Below, in pieces: positions 38,831-52,600 of a stretch of DNA of 64,000 bases (position 1 is its first letter; each line of letters starts with the position of its first letter). Position numbers and translations under genes: made by a program. Under the pieces are notes generated by a model. The model saw nothing but the letters and a program-made list of their open reading frames with translations. It was not told the origin of the DNA and did no database searches. This DNA comes from Struthidea cinerea (taxonomy: Eukaryota > Chordata > Aves > Passeriformes > Corcoracidae). The stretch covers positions 743,925 through 807,924 of the forward strand of contig VZTI01001285.1 in NCBI GenBank assembly GCA_013397865.1, in the 5' to 3' direction.

Positions 38831-41800
38831 TCTGGGAGGAAGGAACGAATGGAAAATCTCATGAAGAGCCATCTTTTTTATTCCCAGCTGTATTTGGGAT
38901 AGACAAATGCATCTGCTGAATAAATGGAATTTCTGATTATTTCCGTTACAAAGAAATGTTTCACCGGAACATTTTAATTTGCTGCTTTCTTATTCTTAAC
39001 CCAGAGTACTGGAATTTCTACCAAATATGACATTTTTAAAAGGAAGCACTTGACATAAAAGTCTCTTCTTGGCCAAAATGCATTTATAAGCAAGCTTTTA
39101 CAAGTAGACTTCTCTCTGGTCATTTACTAAAGATATACAGATCTTGTCCTACAAGCTTTATCTTTTCAAGATTAGATTTTAATGATGCTTTCTAATCTTT
39201 TAAGTCATCTTGTGTGCCTGATTCCACTGGCACAGGGCAGTAAGTCACATGTACAAAGAGATTCTGTCACAAGAAGCAGTATTTTGGATGCATTGTAATC
39301 TGGCCATGCTACGTTCATCCTTCTTTTCCTGCAAAGCAGAACAAGTGGCTTCATGGCCAAATTGCTTTTCCACAATAACTTGCCTTTTTTTCAAGTCTTC
39401 AGATTTTTTGTTTGTTTTGTTGATTTTTTTTCCTGGAGTGGGGCTGCATATACACTCTGAGGGCTTGAAGGCAGGGCAGGACAAGTAAAGCATTTAGGGT
39501 GAGAAGACCAAATTCATCTTGCTTTACACCTACACAGAAGATGAAGATGTCATTCTGCGTTTTACACCATTGTGTGGAAAGGGAGCATTTGGATGCACAA
39601 CAGAGAAACCTGCCACTATCCATCTGAAACAGCCTGACAAAACTGCAAAAGTGTTTAGGTGTCTGGAAAACAGACTGTCTGGTTTGTGTTTACGTTCTAC
39701 AAAGCCCAAAATGAGAAATAGCAGATGAAAGAAAACTCTACTCTTGGTGACCCCTTCATGTTTTCCTGCTTATTAAGAATCTTGCTTTTAACTCTGCGAG
39801 AGGAGCAGGCAGCATTTCCACATCTGCATACTTCCGCTCCATTGTAAAACAGAAAGAATGTGGAAACAGACTATAAGGTGTAGTTGAAAACAGAGAAATA
39901 GGGAGTTAAAGATACGATGTTTGTTTCAGGTGCCAGGAGAGCTACATTGTGCCTAGAGAGAGAGCGTCAGGAGTTTCTGTGAAACCATTTAAACCATGAG
40001 AACAGGAGGTCTCCTGGGAGTGTAAAATATCCTTCACCCTTTACTGCCAGGGAACAGGTGTAAATTGTGCTGTGGACAAGGTTTTTCTCTTAAACGAGGC
40101 AGTGATAATTGCTGTGTGTTGGGCACTAGATCTTGGCATAGGACACAGCTCCCTGCTCTCGGTGGCCTATTTCCGTGAGTGCTGCGCTCGCTCTGCCTGC
40201 CCAGGCAGCCGTCCGCCCGCCCCTCAGAGCTCCCTGCTGGGCTTCAAATTTCACAGCTGCCAGACCTTGGAAAACATGTTTTCATCAAGCAAAAATGTAT
40301 GGTCTTCTGCGTAAATGAATGGCAGCTTACAAATATTCAGTGGTGTTCTGCGCTGCCACAAAACCCACCACAGGTGTCACAGCCAGGCTGTTTCCAGCCC
40401 CGCAAGCGTGGCTGTGGATTAGGAGGGTGAGTGGCTTGGGCTGGATGCCGCTCTGAAAGGAGGGGCAGAGCAATGTGCCCTGCTCTGAGGAGAAACCCTG
40501 GCAAGAAGGACAGAAAAGCTCCTTCTCAAGCCTCGAGGTGCAGCACAGAAATTAAACTGCTGCCCCGTAATGGCAGCAGTTCACAGATGCACCAAGCAGA
40601 TCCCTGAACCTCTCACTCCTCTCTCTCATTGACAGCATCTCTGTTTACTGTAGCTGGGGCTTCTTGCTCCCGTAATTTCTAGACTCAACCACAAATTCTG
40701 CAAATCTTACCCAAGGAATGACAGACTAATCACTTCTCTTGCTCCAGCTGTACCCATCCACAAGCCACGCAGCTGTCATGCAACATCTCATGAAATGCTG
40801 GTGCAGGTGACTTACCTGTACTTACTTCCATCTCGCAGCCCTGCCTAGGCTTAACTCTGTTAAATTTAGGGATGAAAGGGAACAGTTACCTAACAAGGTA
40901 CAGTTCGAGACAAATGAATAAAAAACAACAGAGAAAAAAACTTCCATGGCATAGAAACAGGAGCCGTGTTCTTGAAAACTGTCATTTTTGGGCCAATTCC
41001 AAAAGCCAGTCTTGCCCTAAAATGAGGGTAATCAAATCTCCAACTCCAACTTGCTTGTAGGTAGCTCCAGGGATCAATAGTTCACTCCTGTCATTTATAT
41101 CATCAAGGATTACGCATTGCTGGATTGGCATAATTAATTGGAATTAATATGACCAGGTTATGATCATATCTGATCGCAGTGCCCTCTTTTTGCTTGCACA
41201 GTGCTGAGCTTTGGTGTATGAAATACTCAGAACAGTTCTCTGCAGTGTGGGTGGGCAGGGACTGATGGGGTGAGAAGAGCCACGCGCCCTTTCCTGCCTA
41301 TACTGTGGCCATAGGTGATGTGCTGTCGTGCCTTTCACTGATGTCTCTGAATCTATAAATACTGTAGAAAAGCACTAGCAACACCCTGTAGCTGAAGGAG
41401 AAAGAACCAATGCCTGACAGAATTAATTCTAATTACTGAAATGCTGATTGGGATCTTTGGGCACTGCCATAATCATAGTAGTGGTAATAAATAATAATTG
41501 TGGTTATCATTATTTTATTATTGTTTTCCCTCTAGACACTGCAATGATGAGAAAGAGTCTTGGATAGACTACCTAGATAATTACTTGTATAAATTTCACC
41601 ACATTCCTAAGAAATAGATTTATTAGCTGCATTCCAGCTCTATGCTAAGCTGTTTTTGATGGTGTAATAAATATCATTAAAAGAAATCAGGTAGGAGTTG
41701 GGTAAGGGTTTGAGCTTTAAGTTTGATGAGAATAAATTTTTTATTCTGTCAACTTACTTTTAATCTTCCTTCCTATATAATCCCCCAGAACCTGCTTGCA

Positions 41801-44800
41801 TCTTTTATTTACCTTTAACAAATAGTAGCTCTCACCCAGGTTGTTTTGCCACTGAATTAGGCTGCCAGAGATACTTGCAAACAAGTTAGATCCCACACTA
41901 TTAATAAGTTGGCCCAGTTTTTTTGCTTCTCCACTAGTACCTTGCGAGATGCAGTTTATTCTCAGTCCCTAGCAAAAGTCTAGGTCATGAAACACTGTTC
42001 TTCCAAGGGCACTTGCTATTCACTTCTTCATTCACTTGCCAGTCGTTTAAGCCAGCATCTTCAAACTCGTCATCTTCTTTCTTAAATCTCAGCAGGGAGC
42101 CAGATTTGTGCCTCCGACTGTGATCTCCGACACTGTAGTGTTACAGGCTGCCACTGATCCCGCCTTTAGAAGTGGTCCTGGCTGAGCATTTAGATTGTGT
42201 TCCATCAGTGAATGGCATTAAGGGTATATAGGAAACGTGGCTCTTTTGTTTGCTTTATTTTATTCTGGCCATGTTGACCGTGAACAAAAGCGTTTGCTCT
42301 TAATCCCATTGCTCGTCTTGGTTTGTAATGATCATTTCTGTGATGGTGAATTAGCAGGAGCTGCTGGTGCGTGCCTGAGCTCACAGCCATTAATTTTCCT
42401 GATTTTCTTCTGATAGAGCAGGTGCAAACCAGCAGCATTTGACCCTAATAAGTTACACTAGTCTTGCCAGATTTTGTTTGCCTGGAACAAGGAACATTAT
42501 TTGTATCAACATCCTGATAAAAAGTGGGCAAATGGATTTGTTGATCAGGTAAATTTTCCTGATGAATTTGCAAGCCTGTGTTTAAACAATGTAATTTATT
42601 TAATCTTGTGATTTTACTAGTTCTTTATTGTAATCATACAATAGCACTGATACAGTACATGTTTTCTTCTCTCATGAGACAGATGGATAGTGACTGAGGC
42701 TCAAAGATAATGTTTATCTACAAGATAGAATAACGAAGGCAGAGATTTGCAAGTTAATACATTTTGAGCTGATAAAACAATTCCAAAGGAGAAGTGATGC
42801 TGGGTTGTAATTTTTTTTTTTTTTAAATCCTCTTTAATAAAACATTCAGTGCCTTATGACATACGTATTGCAATGATGTTGCTCTATAAATGTCCCTTCC
42901 TGTCATCATTTACATGATTGATTACCTTGAAGCTGCATAAACTTGTATAACTCAGTAAATAACCTATTACCTCAGTATGCACGTTTCTTGGTGCGTGTTG
43001 TGGAAATATGTGTTGTATGTTTGGGCATCTATGCTTTTATATCTCATGAACATGTAATTACGATAAATCAAGATATTCAGTACGAAATACGACTTTCCAT
43101 GTAGAGTGCTGTGTCTGATCTGTATGTAGCTGAAGGTTGGCTATAATTTATCAAAGTTTCTTTTTTGCTTCTCCCAAGATACATAGATATATGGGTTTTG
43201 AACCATTAATGACTCTGAAGACCATAAAAAATCAAATAGTGGACAGTTAGGTGCAGCATCATTGCACTCTCTTCTTTTCCTGGAGTTTCAGTGCTTTAAG
43301 GATTAAAGTAAAAAGTTAAAGTTCCACAATAAACAAGATGTTCAGTCTAAATTGTGTCGACTTGAACAGCAGTTTCTAATGAGCACACAGCTAACAGACT
43401 CTTAAGCCTCATGAGATGCTGTCTACCCCAGTCTGGAGTCCTTTCTTTGGTAATCAAAATAATTTGACAGAGATAAAAAGAAGTAGCTTTTCTTCAGTTA
43501 AGTGCTTCATCTTACATGAAAATCTTGGATTTGCTGTTTTCTGGAGTCCTAAATACTGTCCAGGGAACAAAGCAATTTAATTTGATTTTTTTTATTATTA
43601 TCCTGTCTATCTTGGTAGAAAATATATTGCTCTCTTATAATGGGAACACAATTACTGTAGGGTAAACATTTATATTCCTAATTATGGAAACAAGCCAGCA
43701 AGATCAACATGTTGAGCTGCTAGGGCAAATCCTGGGAAGGAGTTGGAGTGGAGAGGCCAAAAGGTAGCTGGGTGACGGGACAGGCCATTGCTTTGGTCCA
43801 TGCAGGGAGGGACCAGCCCCAAAACAGGGGCTTCAGTTTCCTCAGTCCATGGTGGAGCTGGAGATCCTGCCTGCTGCTAGCAATCCTGCAGCCTCCCATC
43901 AGCTCAATCACGTGCTTTTAGTGGATGAGATTCAGATCCCTGAGTTGTGTGAGAACCTGAGCCATAAATAGTCAAAGACAACAATTTTTTTTTTATTACA
44001 CTACAAAAATGAGTGTGTTTTCCTATTTCTTAAGGATAGATTCTGAGTGAAATATGAAGAAAATTGGGGTTATATTATGGAGCTAGCTCTTTGCTGCTGT
44101 CTCCTACTGGGAGAAGCAGGTAGTGGCAGTCGGCTTAAAGAGGGACCTTGGAGAGGCAAAAGGAAAATGATATGCACCAAGTCCCACTTGCCCAGGGAAA
44201 GATCACAAATAACAATTCTAAATGTGTCTTTATTTTAAAAGATAATCATTTATTTCAGTGTCCTTTTGAATACAAAGCTTAAATATACATCATACCTCTG
44301 AGTCTACGGCACGGTGAGTCATATGGCATCGAATGTAAATAGGTGTCACAAACTCTGTCAGTCCTCCTGTTCCCAACCAGGCAGCCTGGGTGGAAGCTGA
44401 ACCAACTGTTCCTAGGCAGTAATGTACATTTACATAAAATGTTTCACATTTTTCATGTTTATTCCGTGCAGATGGCTCCATTTTGAATATCCAGAATTTG
44501 TTTTGACTTTGTGACTGTAGCTTGTAAACAGAGCATTGGCTGGCATCTGCACTGGGTATAGGTAGCTTTTCGTATTTGATCTAAAATTGAGTGAAGCTGT
44601 AGCCAAACCATTAGTCAGTCAAAATAATGTTGCAAGCCAGTTAAAGGCAGCATATCCAAACCATGAGGGAAGGCTGAATGAGAGGCGGTAGCGCTGTCCA
44701 TAAATTGACAAATTGATGCGCTCGCGGTGTTTCACTTACACAGCTACTTTAGCCAGACTCTAAATGTGGCTTTGCGAATCAAGGCATCTCACTATTAAAT

Positions 44801-47800
44801 GTTTTGAACAGAATCACACAGACTTTCTGTTCTGGGAATGTGTTGATACAAATAATGTAGGAAAAACGCATAGATACACATCTATTTATAGCTCAAGATG
44901 CAGAAAACTTCAGTTGCATCACTATTAAGCATGAAAACACTACGGCTGATTCTTGTCTGTGTGTATTACGTGTTTGGAAATGATTTTCAAGGACAAATGA
45001 ATAACAAAAAATGTAAATTTCTCTACTTTTTCTTTTGTCAGTTTCACTACTAGATCTTGCAGATGAGGTATTAGGGTTATTTTTCTTGCTATCAAGTATT
45101 TAAACATTTTTGCTCTTTCCTATATTTTAGTTAACAGAAAGGGACACTGATTCTGATTTGTTGTTTGAGAGTGTAATCAAGCCATCTTTTGCTTTAAAGG
45201 GTTCCCTGTGCCTTTGTCTTCTCCAGCTGAAGCAATTAAGTTGAAGGATAAGTAGCCAGACTATGTTCAAAGGCATTGGCTTGATTTTGTTAGACTTAAT
45301 TATTCCAGACAATGCAGAATATTTTTCAGTAACTCCCCCCTTACCCATTCAGAGTATATCTGTGCTTCCTGCTTATCTGCAGGTTCAGTTCTGCTTGCAC
45401 ATTGCTCAGGTCTATCACCTTGCCGAAGAAATACATGATTTGTAAATCTGAAAGAATTCCCCAACAACTACCATAAAATTAAGCTGTTAAAGAGCTCTTG
45501 GAGCTTGTTTAAATGTAGACCTAAACAAATCTCTTTGCTGTTTAGCTCAAGATAAATCTTTTTAAAAGTCCTGTTCTAAATCACTTCCCAATTTTAATGA
45601 GTTTATATATCAGCCTTTGCCAGATTTTTACTGTAGCTTTTCTCCAAGATTATAGCCATGATAAAGTAAGGACTAAAATTGTTTATTATATATTACTCTT
45701 CAGAAGCAAAACTTTTTCCCCCAGAGGCTGTTGGGAGAGCTATTGATTTTCTGCCACAATGTGAAATGTGTGACCTTTATAATATGAGCAATGATTACAA
45801 GGCCGATAAAATGACATCATTCTGTTTAAACTTTAGAGTTTGCCGGGCAAATAGCAGAATGTGCCACATTTAATGATGTCCATGGACGATAAGGGTGCAT
45901 TGAAACATGAAGGAGGCAGGCTCTCAATCCCCAAAACACCTCATGTTTGTGCCAGGAGTGGGGGAGCAGGAGTGTATGTACCAGGTAGAACTGTGACTTT
46001 TCCCAGCTCTTAAGGCAGGAAATCGGGGCTTTTCTGGTAACAGACTTCTCTAAATGTTTGCCTTTGCTGATGTCACCAACAAAACTCCTCCTGTTGTGAC
46101 ACAGGATGAGCTATTTGGGGAACAACTCTATATATTGCTACAGATTTTCCCAAATCCACTGCATATGCATTTACAAGACTAAATTCTATTCTTGTAATAC
46201 TGCTTTAGCCACTTCATTGCAGTTCCTCTAGGGGAGCCGAGAGAAGACTCTGTCCCAAATAGATGAATTATGCACATCATTATGCACAGGGCATATGATA
46301 TTCTAATATGTGTGAAAACAAGGGACACAGAAACCTTTAGTCAGGCTTTGAGGGGGATGCTACAACCAAATTCACTGAAATAATTTCATAAAGAAGTCTA
46401 TGGAATTTCCCTTTTCAGTCACATCAGTCTGTTTCCCCACATTATGTTCTTCTCTTCCTTCAAACGCTTATTTCTGATCCATTAGAACCCGCTTCAGCCA
46501 GTTCCCTGCCCATTCTCCAGCCTGTACCAAGCCGGATCCCTGGTGTGGAAGCCAGAGTAGCTGTGATTTCCCTGTGCAGGCTGTATCCAGCCTATACTCA
46601 GTATTTGATCCAGCCAAACGTGGAGCCGAAGGGCTCGCTGCTTAGAAAGCACAAGCAAAATAGCACAACACATTCAAGGCATTGCAGAGGCAGGAATAGG
46701 GATAATTTTCTTTCCCATTTCTGGCTCATTGTGTAATATCAATAATCTCTGTAGCTTTGTATTATACTTGCCGTAAGTGGCTCTAGTGATTGATTAAACA
46801 CCTTAGCTTTTCTTTGGCATTTAATCAATTGCAGCAGCAGTTTATTGCTCGGTGTATTACAAAGTAAAAGAGATTATTACTTAATTATTGTGAAAAATAG
46901 CAGCTTGCAGTTGTTGCTAGCGTGGGTATGTGTCTACGCTGACATTGGTGTCACATCATCCTTTCCTTTGTGCCTCCTGGTCTCCGTGCTGGGTGCGATT
47001 GTGCGATTCCCAGCGGATCACCCATGGTCCCTCCCGCAGCCGGTGCCAGCACAGTGCAATTAGTGGCGTTAAATAAATAATTGCTTATGGTAGGGCTTCC
47101 CACAGTGCAAAGAGCCTGACTCTCGTCGCTTGCAGAGTACCTCCAAACCTGCCTGAAATTTTAGGTGGTGTGTTTATTACCCAGCCCACATGAAAATGAG
47201 CTCACTGTCAGGTACAAACCACTTCTGGGAGCAGTTCAGCAAGAATTGCATCAGTACCAACAGGTATTTTGACAGCCCAGAGTGCAGCACCAGATGTATG
47301 TACAACTGGAGATAAATCAGATATGGGGCATATTATTGGAGTGAGAGCCTGAGAAAGGAAAAAAACCCAACATTTTGTCACATCCTCTTGACGATCCAGG
47401 AAATGGCAACTCTTCTGTTTTGCCACCAGAGGTTTTCTGCCTCGGATGCAGAATTGAATCCACATGCAAGAGTTCAGCAGGAATACTGTGGTGTGATAAA
47501 GCATAAGGATTCAGGGTAGCGTACACCTCTCTGCTTGTAGGGGTACAACAGGTGTCATGATCAGTATGTGTTCTTAGCATCTGCATGTGGAATAGGGTCC
47601 AACACGCCTGTGTTGCTATGCAAAGGGACAGTTCAATATTCAGAATTTTTTAAATGGGGTTTAATTCCTTGGTTTGCTCCTGACTCCGTGATCATAGGCA
47701 AGTGATTTTGTCTCCTTGTGTCTCAGTTTCCCCCTGGGAATGGGAGTAACCATTGTTCATTACCTTAGAGAAGACTGTGAAATTAGGGACTGCTAGCTAC

Positions 47801-49125
47801 TTCTCCATTGAAGATGAAACCTCTTTAAAGCTTTGATCTGGCAGAGATTGATACGAATTAAAGCTGTGCCTTTGACTTGACCAGGGCTGGTCAATGGAAG
47901 ACCAGTGACAAAACGTCCACTGCAAATTTTAAGCATTTCCCCAAATAACTTCAGGTGTTGTTGGGGCGTGTGGTTGGGGTGTCATGTGGGAAGAAAACTG
48001 AACCTCGTATGTTATTTTTCTTCTGTGATGGTAGCAGAGGTCTGACCATTGCCTTTCTAGGCAGCTGTGTGAACCCAAGGGGTTGGTAGTGCTCGTGGTA
48101 GCTTTCGCTCACGCTTCAAGCTGGCGTTGCCTGTGAATAGTGATGCTTTGGCCAGTCCTTATCTGTCACGCTGCATCGTGTGCCGGTTTTGTGTCACTCG
48201 TGTGATGGCTTTTGCAAGTACTCGAGCAGAATTGGAGCGAGCAGACGTTGACTGTCCAGTGGCAGACACAAAGCTCATGTTTCTTTGAGAAGGTGCTGGA
48301 TGGTCCTAACCATTAAAAGAGTTTATTTTCTTACTCCAACAGATTTCCCCTCCCCTCCTTGATGTTACCAAATTTATCATCACTTTTGTCTTTCAGGTGT
48401 AACCTGTCTTTAGTGTTGCAGACACATCAGCCATGCATTAAGAACTGGGCCCTTACTTTAATTCAGTATGACTTTCTTTTTGTCCAATAATTTCACAAGC
48501 ACTAATGCACACTTCAAATGCAGGAGATACTTTGATCCCCAAATTGTTCAGCACTTCATGCAGGAAAAACCATAGGCCACAGTCATGAAACTCCTAGAGG
48601 ATGGCTGCTGGCTTCCTGTGGCAGAGCTGGTTGTTGTTTTCCCCCCTCTCCCTTCTTTGCTCTAACCATTTTGTCTGTCTAGCTTGTCTTGTATTCAGTT
48701 TTCAAAGCAATTGCCATGAAGGGCTTCCTTTTTTTAGTGCCTAAAAGGGAACAATAGATTTTTAGAATAAGCATCTATTATATTGTATGTGGCCATTTGT
48801 ATACCATAGATATTGAATTGATCATATCTATAATTTAATATAACATACTGAGAAGTTCAAGCGAAATAGAAATTAGAATTTTTTACTATTTTTTTTTAAT
48901 GAAAAGGTCTTTAAATGTATCCTTAAGTGCACTTGACATCTAAAATTATTCCAGTGCTGGGTTCTTGAAAAAGTGGATGACCTTTTCTCTTGAAATTGGA
49001 GAGTGGTTTTTCCTTCACAGTTATATTATTCACAGAAGATGAGATGTTAACCAAGATGTTAAAATGTATTGTTTCCCTTTGAAAGCTAATCCCATTCCTC
49101 ATTTTCATTAATGTTGGATCATTCA

Positions 49126-49171
49126 TTTTCCTTTTTCTTTTTTTTCCTTTCTTTTCCTTTCCTTTTCTTTT
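49126..49171 (+). repeat. 46-base pure pyrimidine tract upstream of exon B
   Basis: An uninterrupted run of T and C with repeated tttcc / ttttcc words ends about 250 bases before the exon B acceptor. Such tracts can bind polypyrimidine-tract proteins that affect splicing. Here that is only a possibility, because exon B has its own acceptor tract. Confidence 0.85.
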
Positions 49172-49423
49172 GCAACTGTTTTTGCATGAAAATGCAAAGT
49201 AGCAATAAACAGATTTTTTGTAAGACTTGCTTTAAGACTCTTCTCTTTCAGATCCAGTTTTTAAGTTCAGTTATTTTAAAATTCATATTCTTCAGTTCCG
49301 TAAACAAAAATAATGGAGAAATATAATGAGGTGCAAAGCGATTTTCTAGCCCTCACTAATCAATAAATGCCAATAAAATGGGGATGGTGTAATGTCCATA
49401 ATTTAATTGTCTGCTGTTACCAG

Positions 49424-49623
49424 GTCACCACGAGACAGCAGCAGAAGCGGGGAGAAGCTGGAATTGGCCATGTCCAACCTCACTGCGGATGTCCTGGAGT
49501 TACTCCTGGAGTTTGTTTATACAGGTTCTCTGATAATAGATTCAGCCAATGCAAAAACCCTACTGGAAGCTGCCAGCAAGTTCCAGTTTCATACTTTCTG
49601 TAAAGTCTGCGTTTCATTTCTAG
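49424..49623 (+). CDS. KLHL29: KLHL29 internal exon B: second half of BTB domain
   Basis: This internal exon has 200 bases, with acceptor gttaccag and strong donor gtaaga. Its first base completes the Arg codon begun in exon A (AG|G). It then reads SPRDSSRSGEKLELAMSNLT followed by ADVLELLLEFVYTGSLIIDS, ANAKTLLEAASKFQFHTFCK and VCVSFL, and ends with the first base of a Glu codon. FVYTG and LLEAASKFQ are hallmark BTB helices of the Kelch-like family, in the part of the fold that contacts CUL3. The short Ser/Arg-rich stretch after the junction is a variable loop; in KLHL29 as I recall it the stretch is similar but not identical. The exact phase match to exons A and C and the family-specific sequence make the call secure. 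Confidence 0.97.
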
Positions 49624-52600
49624 GTAAGAATCACTGCATCTAGTGAGGTTTTAAGATCTTGTGTTAATGTTTGTAAACCTGTCTTTGAACAACTCTTAAA
49701 AGATAATGAAGAAACCCAAGATGAAACAGAGTAAAATAAAGTAAAGCATCATTAATTTGATTTGTGATTTGAGTTTCAAATGCTGACATGATGGCCAGTG
49801 GAAAATGGTCTAGAGAAGTGTAGCCTGTTGCTTGAGTGGCAACAGCTTTCATATCTTGGATAACCAATTTTGTTGAATCTTGTTCCATGCTTGGAATCTT
49901 GATGACATTTTGTTTCCCAGACAGTGATATCTGCATAGATACCAGGCTGTAACACACAGGTTGCTTATAATTGTGACAGCATATTTTGGGTTCTGCACCA
50001 GGCCAGCTTGGTCAAACACCAAAAAGGACTTTGGAGGTGGGCTCCAATGGATGAAGAACTCCTGCAAATCTGCAAAAAATTAAGGACTGCATTGCAATAT
50101 CTGCAATTTTCTTGCATTTGTGAGAAAGTCCTTTACATGTCCAGTGTTCCAGGTTGAATGTTCATGGGGTTTGTTACTGCATACAGAGCCATGGCCTGAT
50201 GTCATCACAAAGGTGGGTGGAAGGAAAGGTTGCTGTTCCCACCCCAGTAACTGGTGTGCCCTGTGTGCACAGGGAGCTTTTGTCTCAGTGAGGGTCTACA
50301 GAGCAACATCTTCATCAGCGCCTCGGTCCATCCTCTCGTGGCTATGAGAAGTTCGTTCTTCTTGCCAGGAGCACCATATCATCCTGCTCCTTTCACTTTC
50401 CCTCTGCTTTCCAGCAGAGAGTATATCAAAACAGTCCAAGATTTCCAGCTCAGCTAAGATTTACTGGCCTGACCTGGAATCAGTCAGACCAGGCATGGCA
50501 GAAGAGGAGCCAGAACTGGAGCTCAGCTGAAACACACTGGTTCAAATTCCTGTCTGTACCACAAGCCACTCCTTCACTGTCATAGCTGTAATATCAGTTT
50601 ATGAGACAGTAATAATTTTAAAGTTATTAACACAAATTTATTAATACAAAAAACTTGATCTTGTTATTGTATGAGTTACTTCCCAGGTATAAGTACCAGA
50701 TAACCTTTTTTTGACATCTGATTTCTGCTTGGGCTTCCTCAACTCCCAGCTTGGTGTGGGAGACATCGTTCTCTTTGAAGCCCAAATGAACTGTAGATTC
50801 TTCCTGAGCAGTCCTCATTTAAAATTGACATCTACTATTGCAGAACAGGGAAGATGAGTGTTTAGAAAATGTTGCACTCAAAAAACAAGAACAACAAAAA
50901 ACCCTCAAATGAGTCCAGTTTACTGTTGTGTTAATTTTCAGAGGTAAGCCAGCCTGCTGGCAAGATGAGTGGTGTGATTAGGCTGGTAAAATGCAGGCAT
51001 CAGTAAAGAATCTCTGGCATTGTATTCTTTCCAACTTTTTATATGCCCCTTATTTCAAAGTCTGTTCTCAAATGGGTGGGTACTGGTGATGTGAAATTTA
51101 TGCTTAGCAATCCTACCATGTGGACTGTGCAATTTGAATGAGGCTTTGGTTCTGGCATTGCTTGCTCCCAGCTTCCCTTCACCACCTTTTTACAGTGATT
51201 AGATCTTGCAGCCTTTCCAGAAACATGGGATGTGTTTAAGTTGTGCTATCACTGAAGATTCAGCCACAAAACCAAAATACGTTTTTTTCACTGTATCAGT
51301 GTGAGAGTTCTCTTTTCTGATAGTTAATATTTTAATTCAGTGAACCATGTTATGGTATGAAATAGTAGAGTTGGTTATAAGTTCAGTGATATATGGAGAG
51401 TCACTGGAACTTTGTATTCTCATTTGGAGAATTCACGGAGTGTAATTGCTTATTTTTATTTATAGCTGCGACTCGATTGCGCTGCAGAGACAGCAGAGCA
51501 TTTGCCATCTGAAAAGTTTAGGGAAAAGCATTTTGTCTTCTCTGTGGCTGTGTTTTTATTTTTCACCTCAGCTACCTCTGCTCTACACAAAGCAAAAATA
51601 TGGTAAAAATCAGGGGTTTTTTTCCTGCGGGTTTCTGGAGAGTTCACCAGTATAAGCAGTGAATCTTTGCCATCAGTGGCCATCTCTAAATAGGGAGAGA
51701 AGGGAAGTTCAAAGAAGTAAAAGCCCCAAATTATTAAGTCTGTTCATCATAGCACAGCACAATCTCAGAGGAAGTTCAGATCATCCTTTTTCAGCCAGGA
51801 AGATCCAGGAGGGTCCTGTCTGGTTGGTGTCCACACAACTTTTGTGTCCCTATCCCTGGTCCTCTCAGCAGCCTTGGGCAGAGGCACCCCAAATTTTCTT
51901 GTACTTTCTGGTGAAAAGATACAGCAAAATGTGTCAGGAAAGTAGTTTCATTTCAATGGGAGACTTCTTAACTGGCTTTCCTGGGAAGCTCTCTCTTCCC
52001 CACATGCTCCTCGGCTTTTGTCTAGACCATGAGAAATGACAACAGTTTTGTGCTGACTGATGCAACGATGGTGACAGGTTCATGATAACTGCGCAAATGT
52101 TTGCAAACTAGTCAGGAAATCGTAGGTATTTCCTCCACCTGTATGGCTGAAGACTTGAACCTTTCTTTCTTCTTTTTTTCCTATTTGTTTTACACTATCA
52201 TCACAGTCATGGGTTGAATTGGGTTTCACACATCACCAGTGTCATGGTTTCGCCCCATGGTGCACGGACACCCATTACAGGCAGGAAAACATTCTGAGCT
52301 TGTACTCAGCCTGCTGCTGATGAAGTAAAAGTATTCGTACTTAAGCCTAAAGAAGTTGATAAAACCTGGTAGTTTCATGGACCAGAATAGGAAAGAGCAG
52401 GAGCTCTGAATTTTCTTAGTCTCCTGAGCAAAGAGCACAAAATCAATGTTTGGAAAGAGTATTAGAGGGAGCAATGAGAAAAACTGAACGATGGACCAGT
52501 GGTGAGACCTGCATGAGTAGGCACCAGAGGAAAGAAGAGGCCTTTATGGTCCTTATGAATTCAGGAGAAAGTATTATGGGCAATTCTTTTGTTCATCCAA

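Larger units (their letters stand above)
34534..49423 (+). other. KLHL29: KLHL29 intron between BTB exons A and B (phase 2)
   Basis: This 14.9-kb intron splits the BTB domain. It begins with gtttgc and ends with gctgttaccag. I see no recognisable exon, RNA gene or full-length transposon in it. It contains a GT dinucleotide run at 38813-38830, AT-rich stretches that look like regulatory DNA at 45690-45900 and 46740-46910, and a 46-base pure pyrimidine tract about 250 bases before exon B. Open frames in it, such as 39498-39660, lack codon-position bias and are probably chance. Confidence 0.9.

Noticed and set aside
39498..39660. Open segment after a tttag acceptor reading GEKTKFILLYTYTEDEDVIL
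   Set aside because: It looked exon-like, but codon-position GC is flat (about 46/41/41%), the polypyrimidine tract is poor, and I recognise no family.
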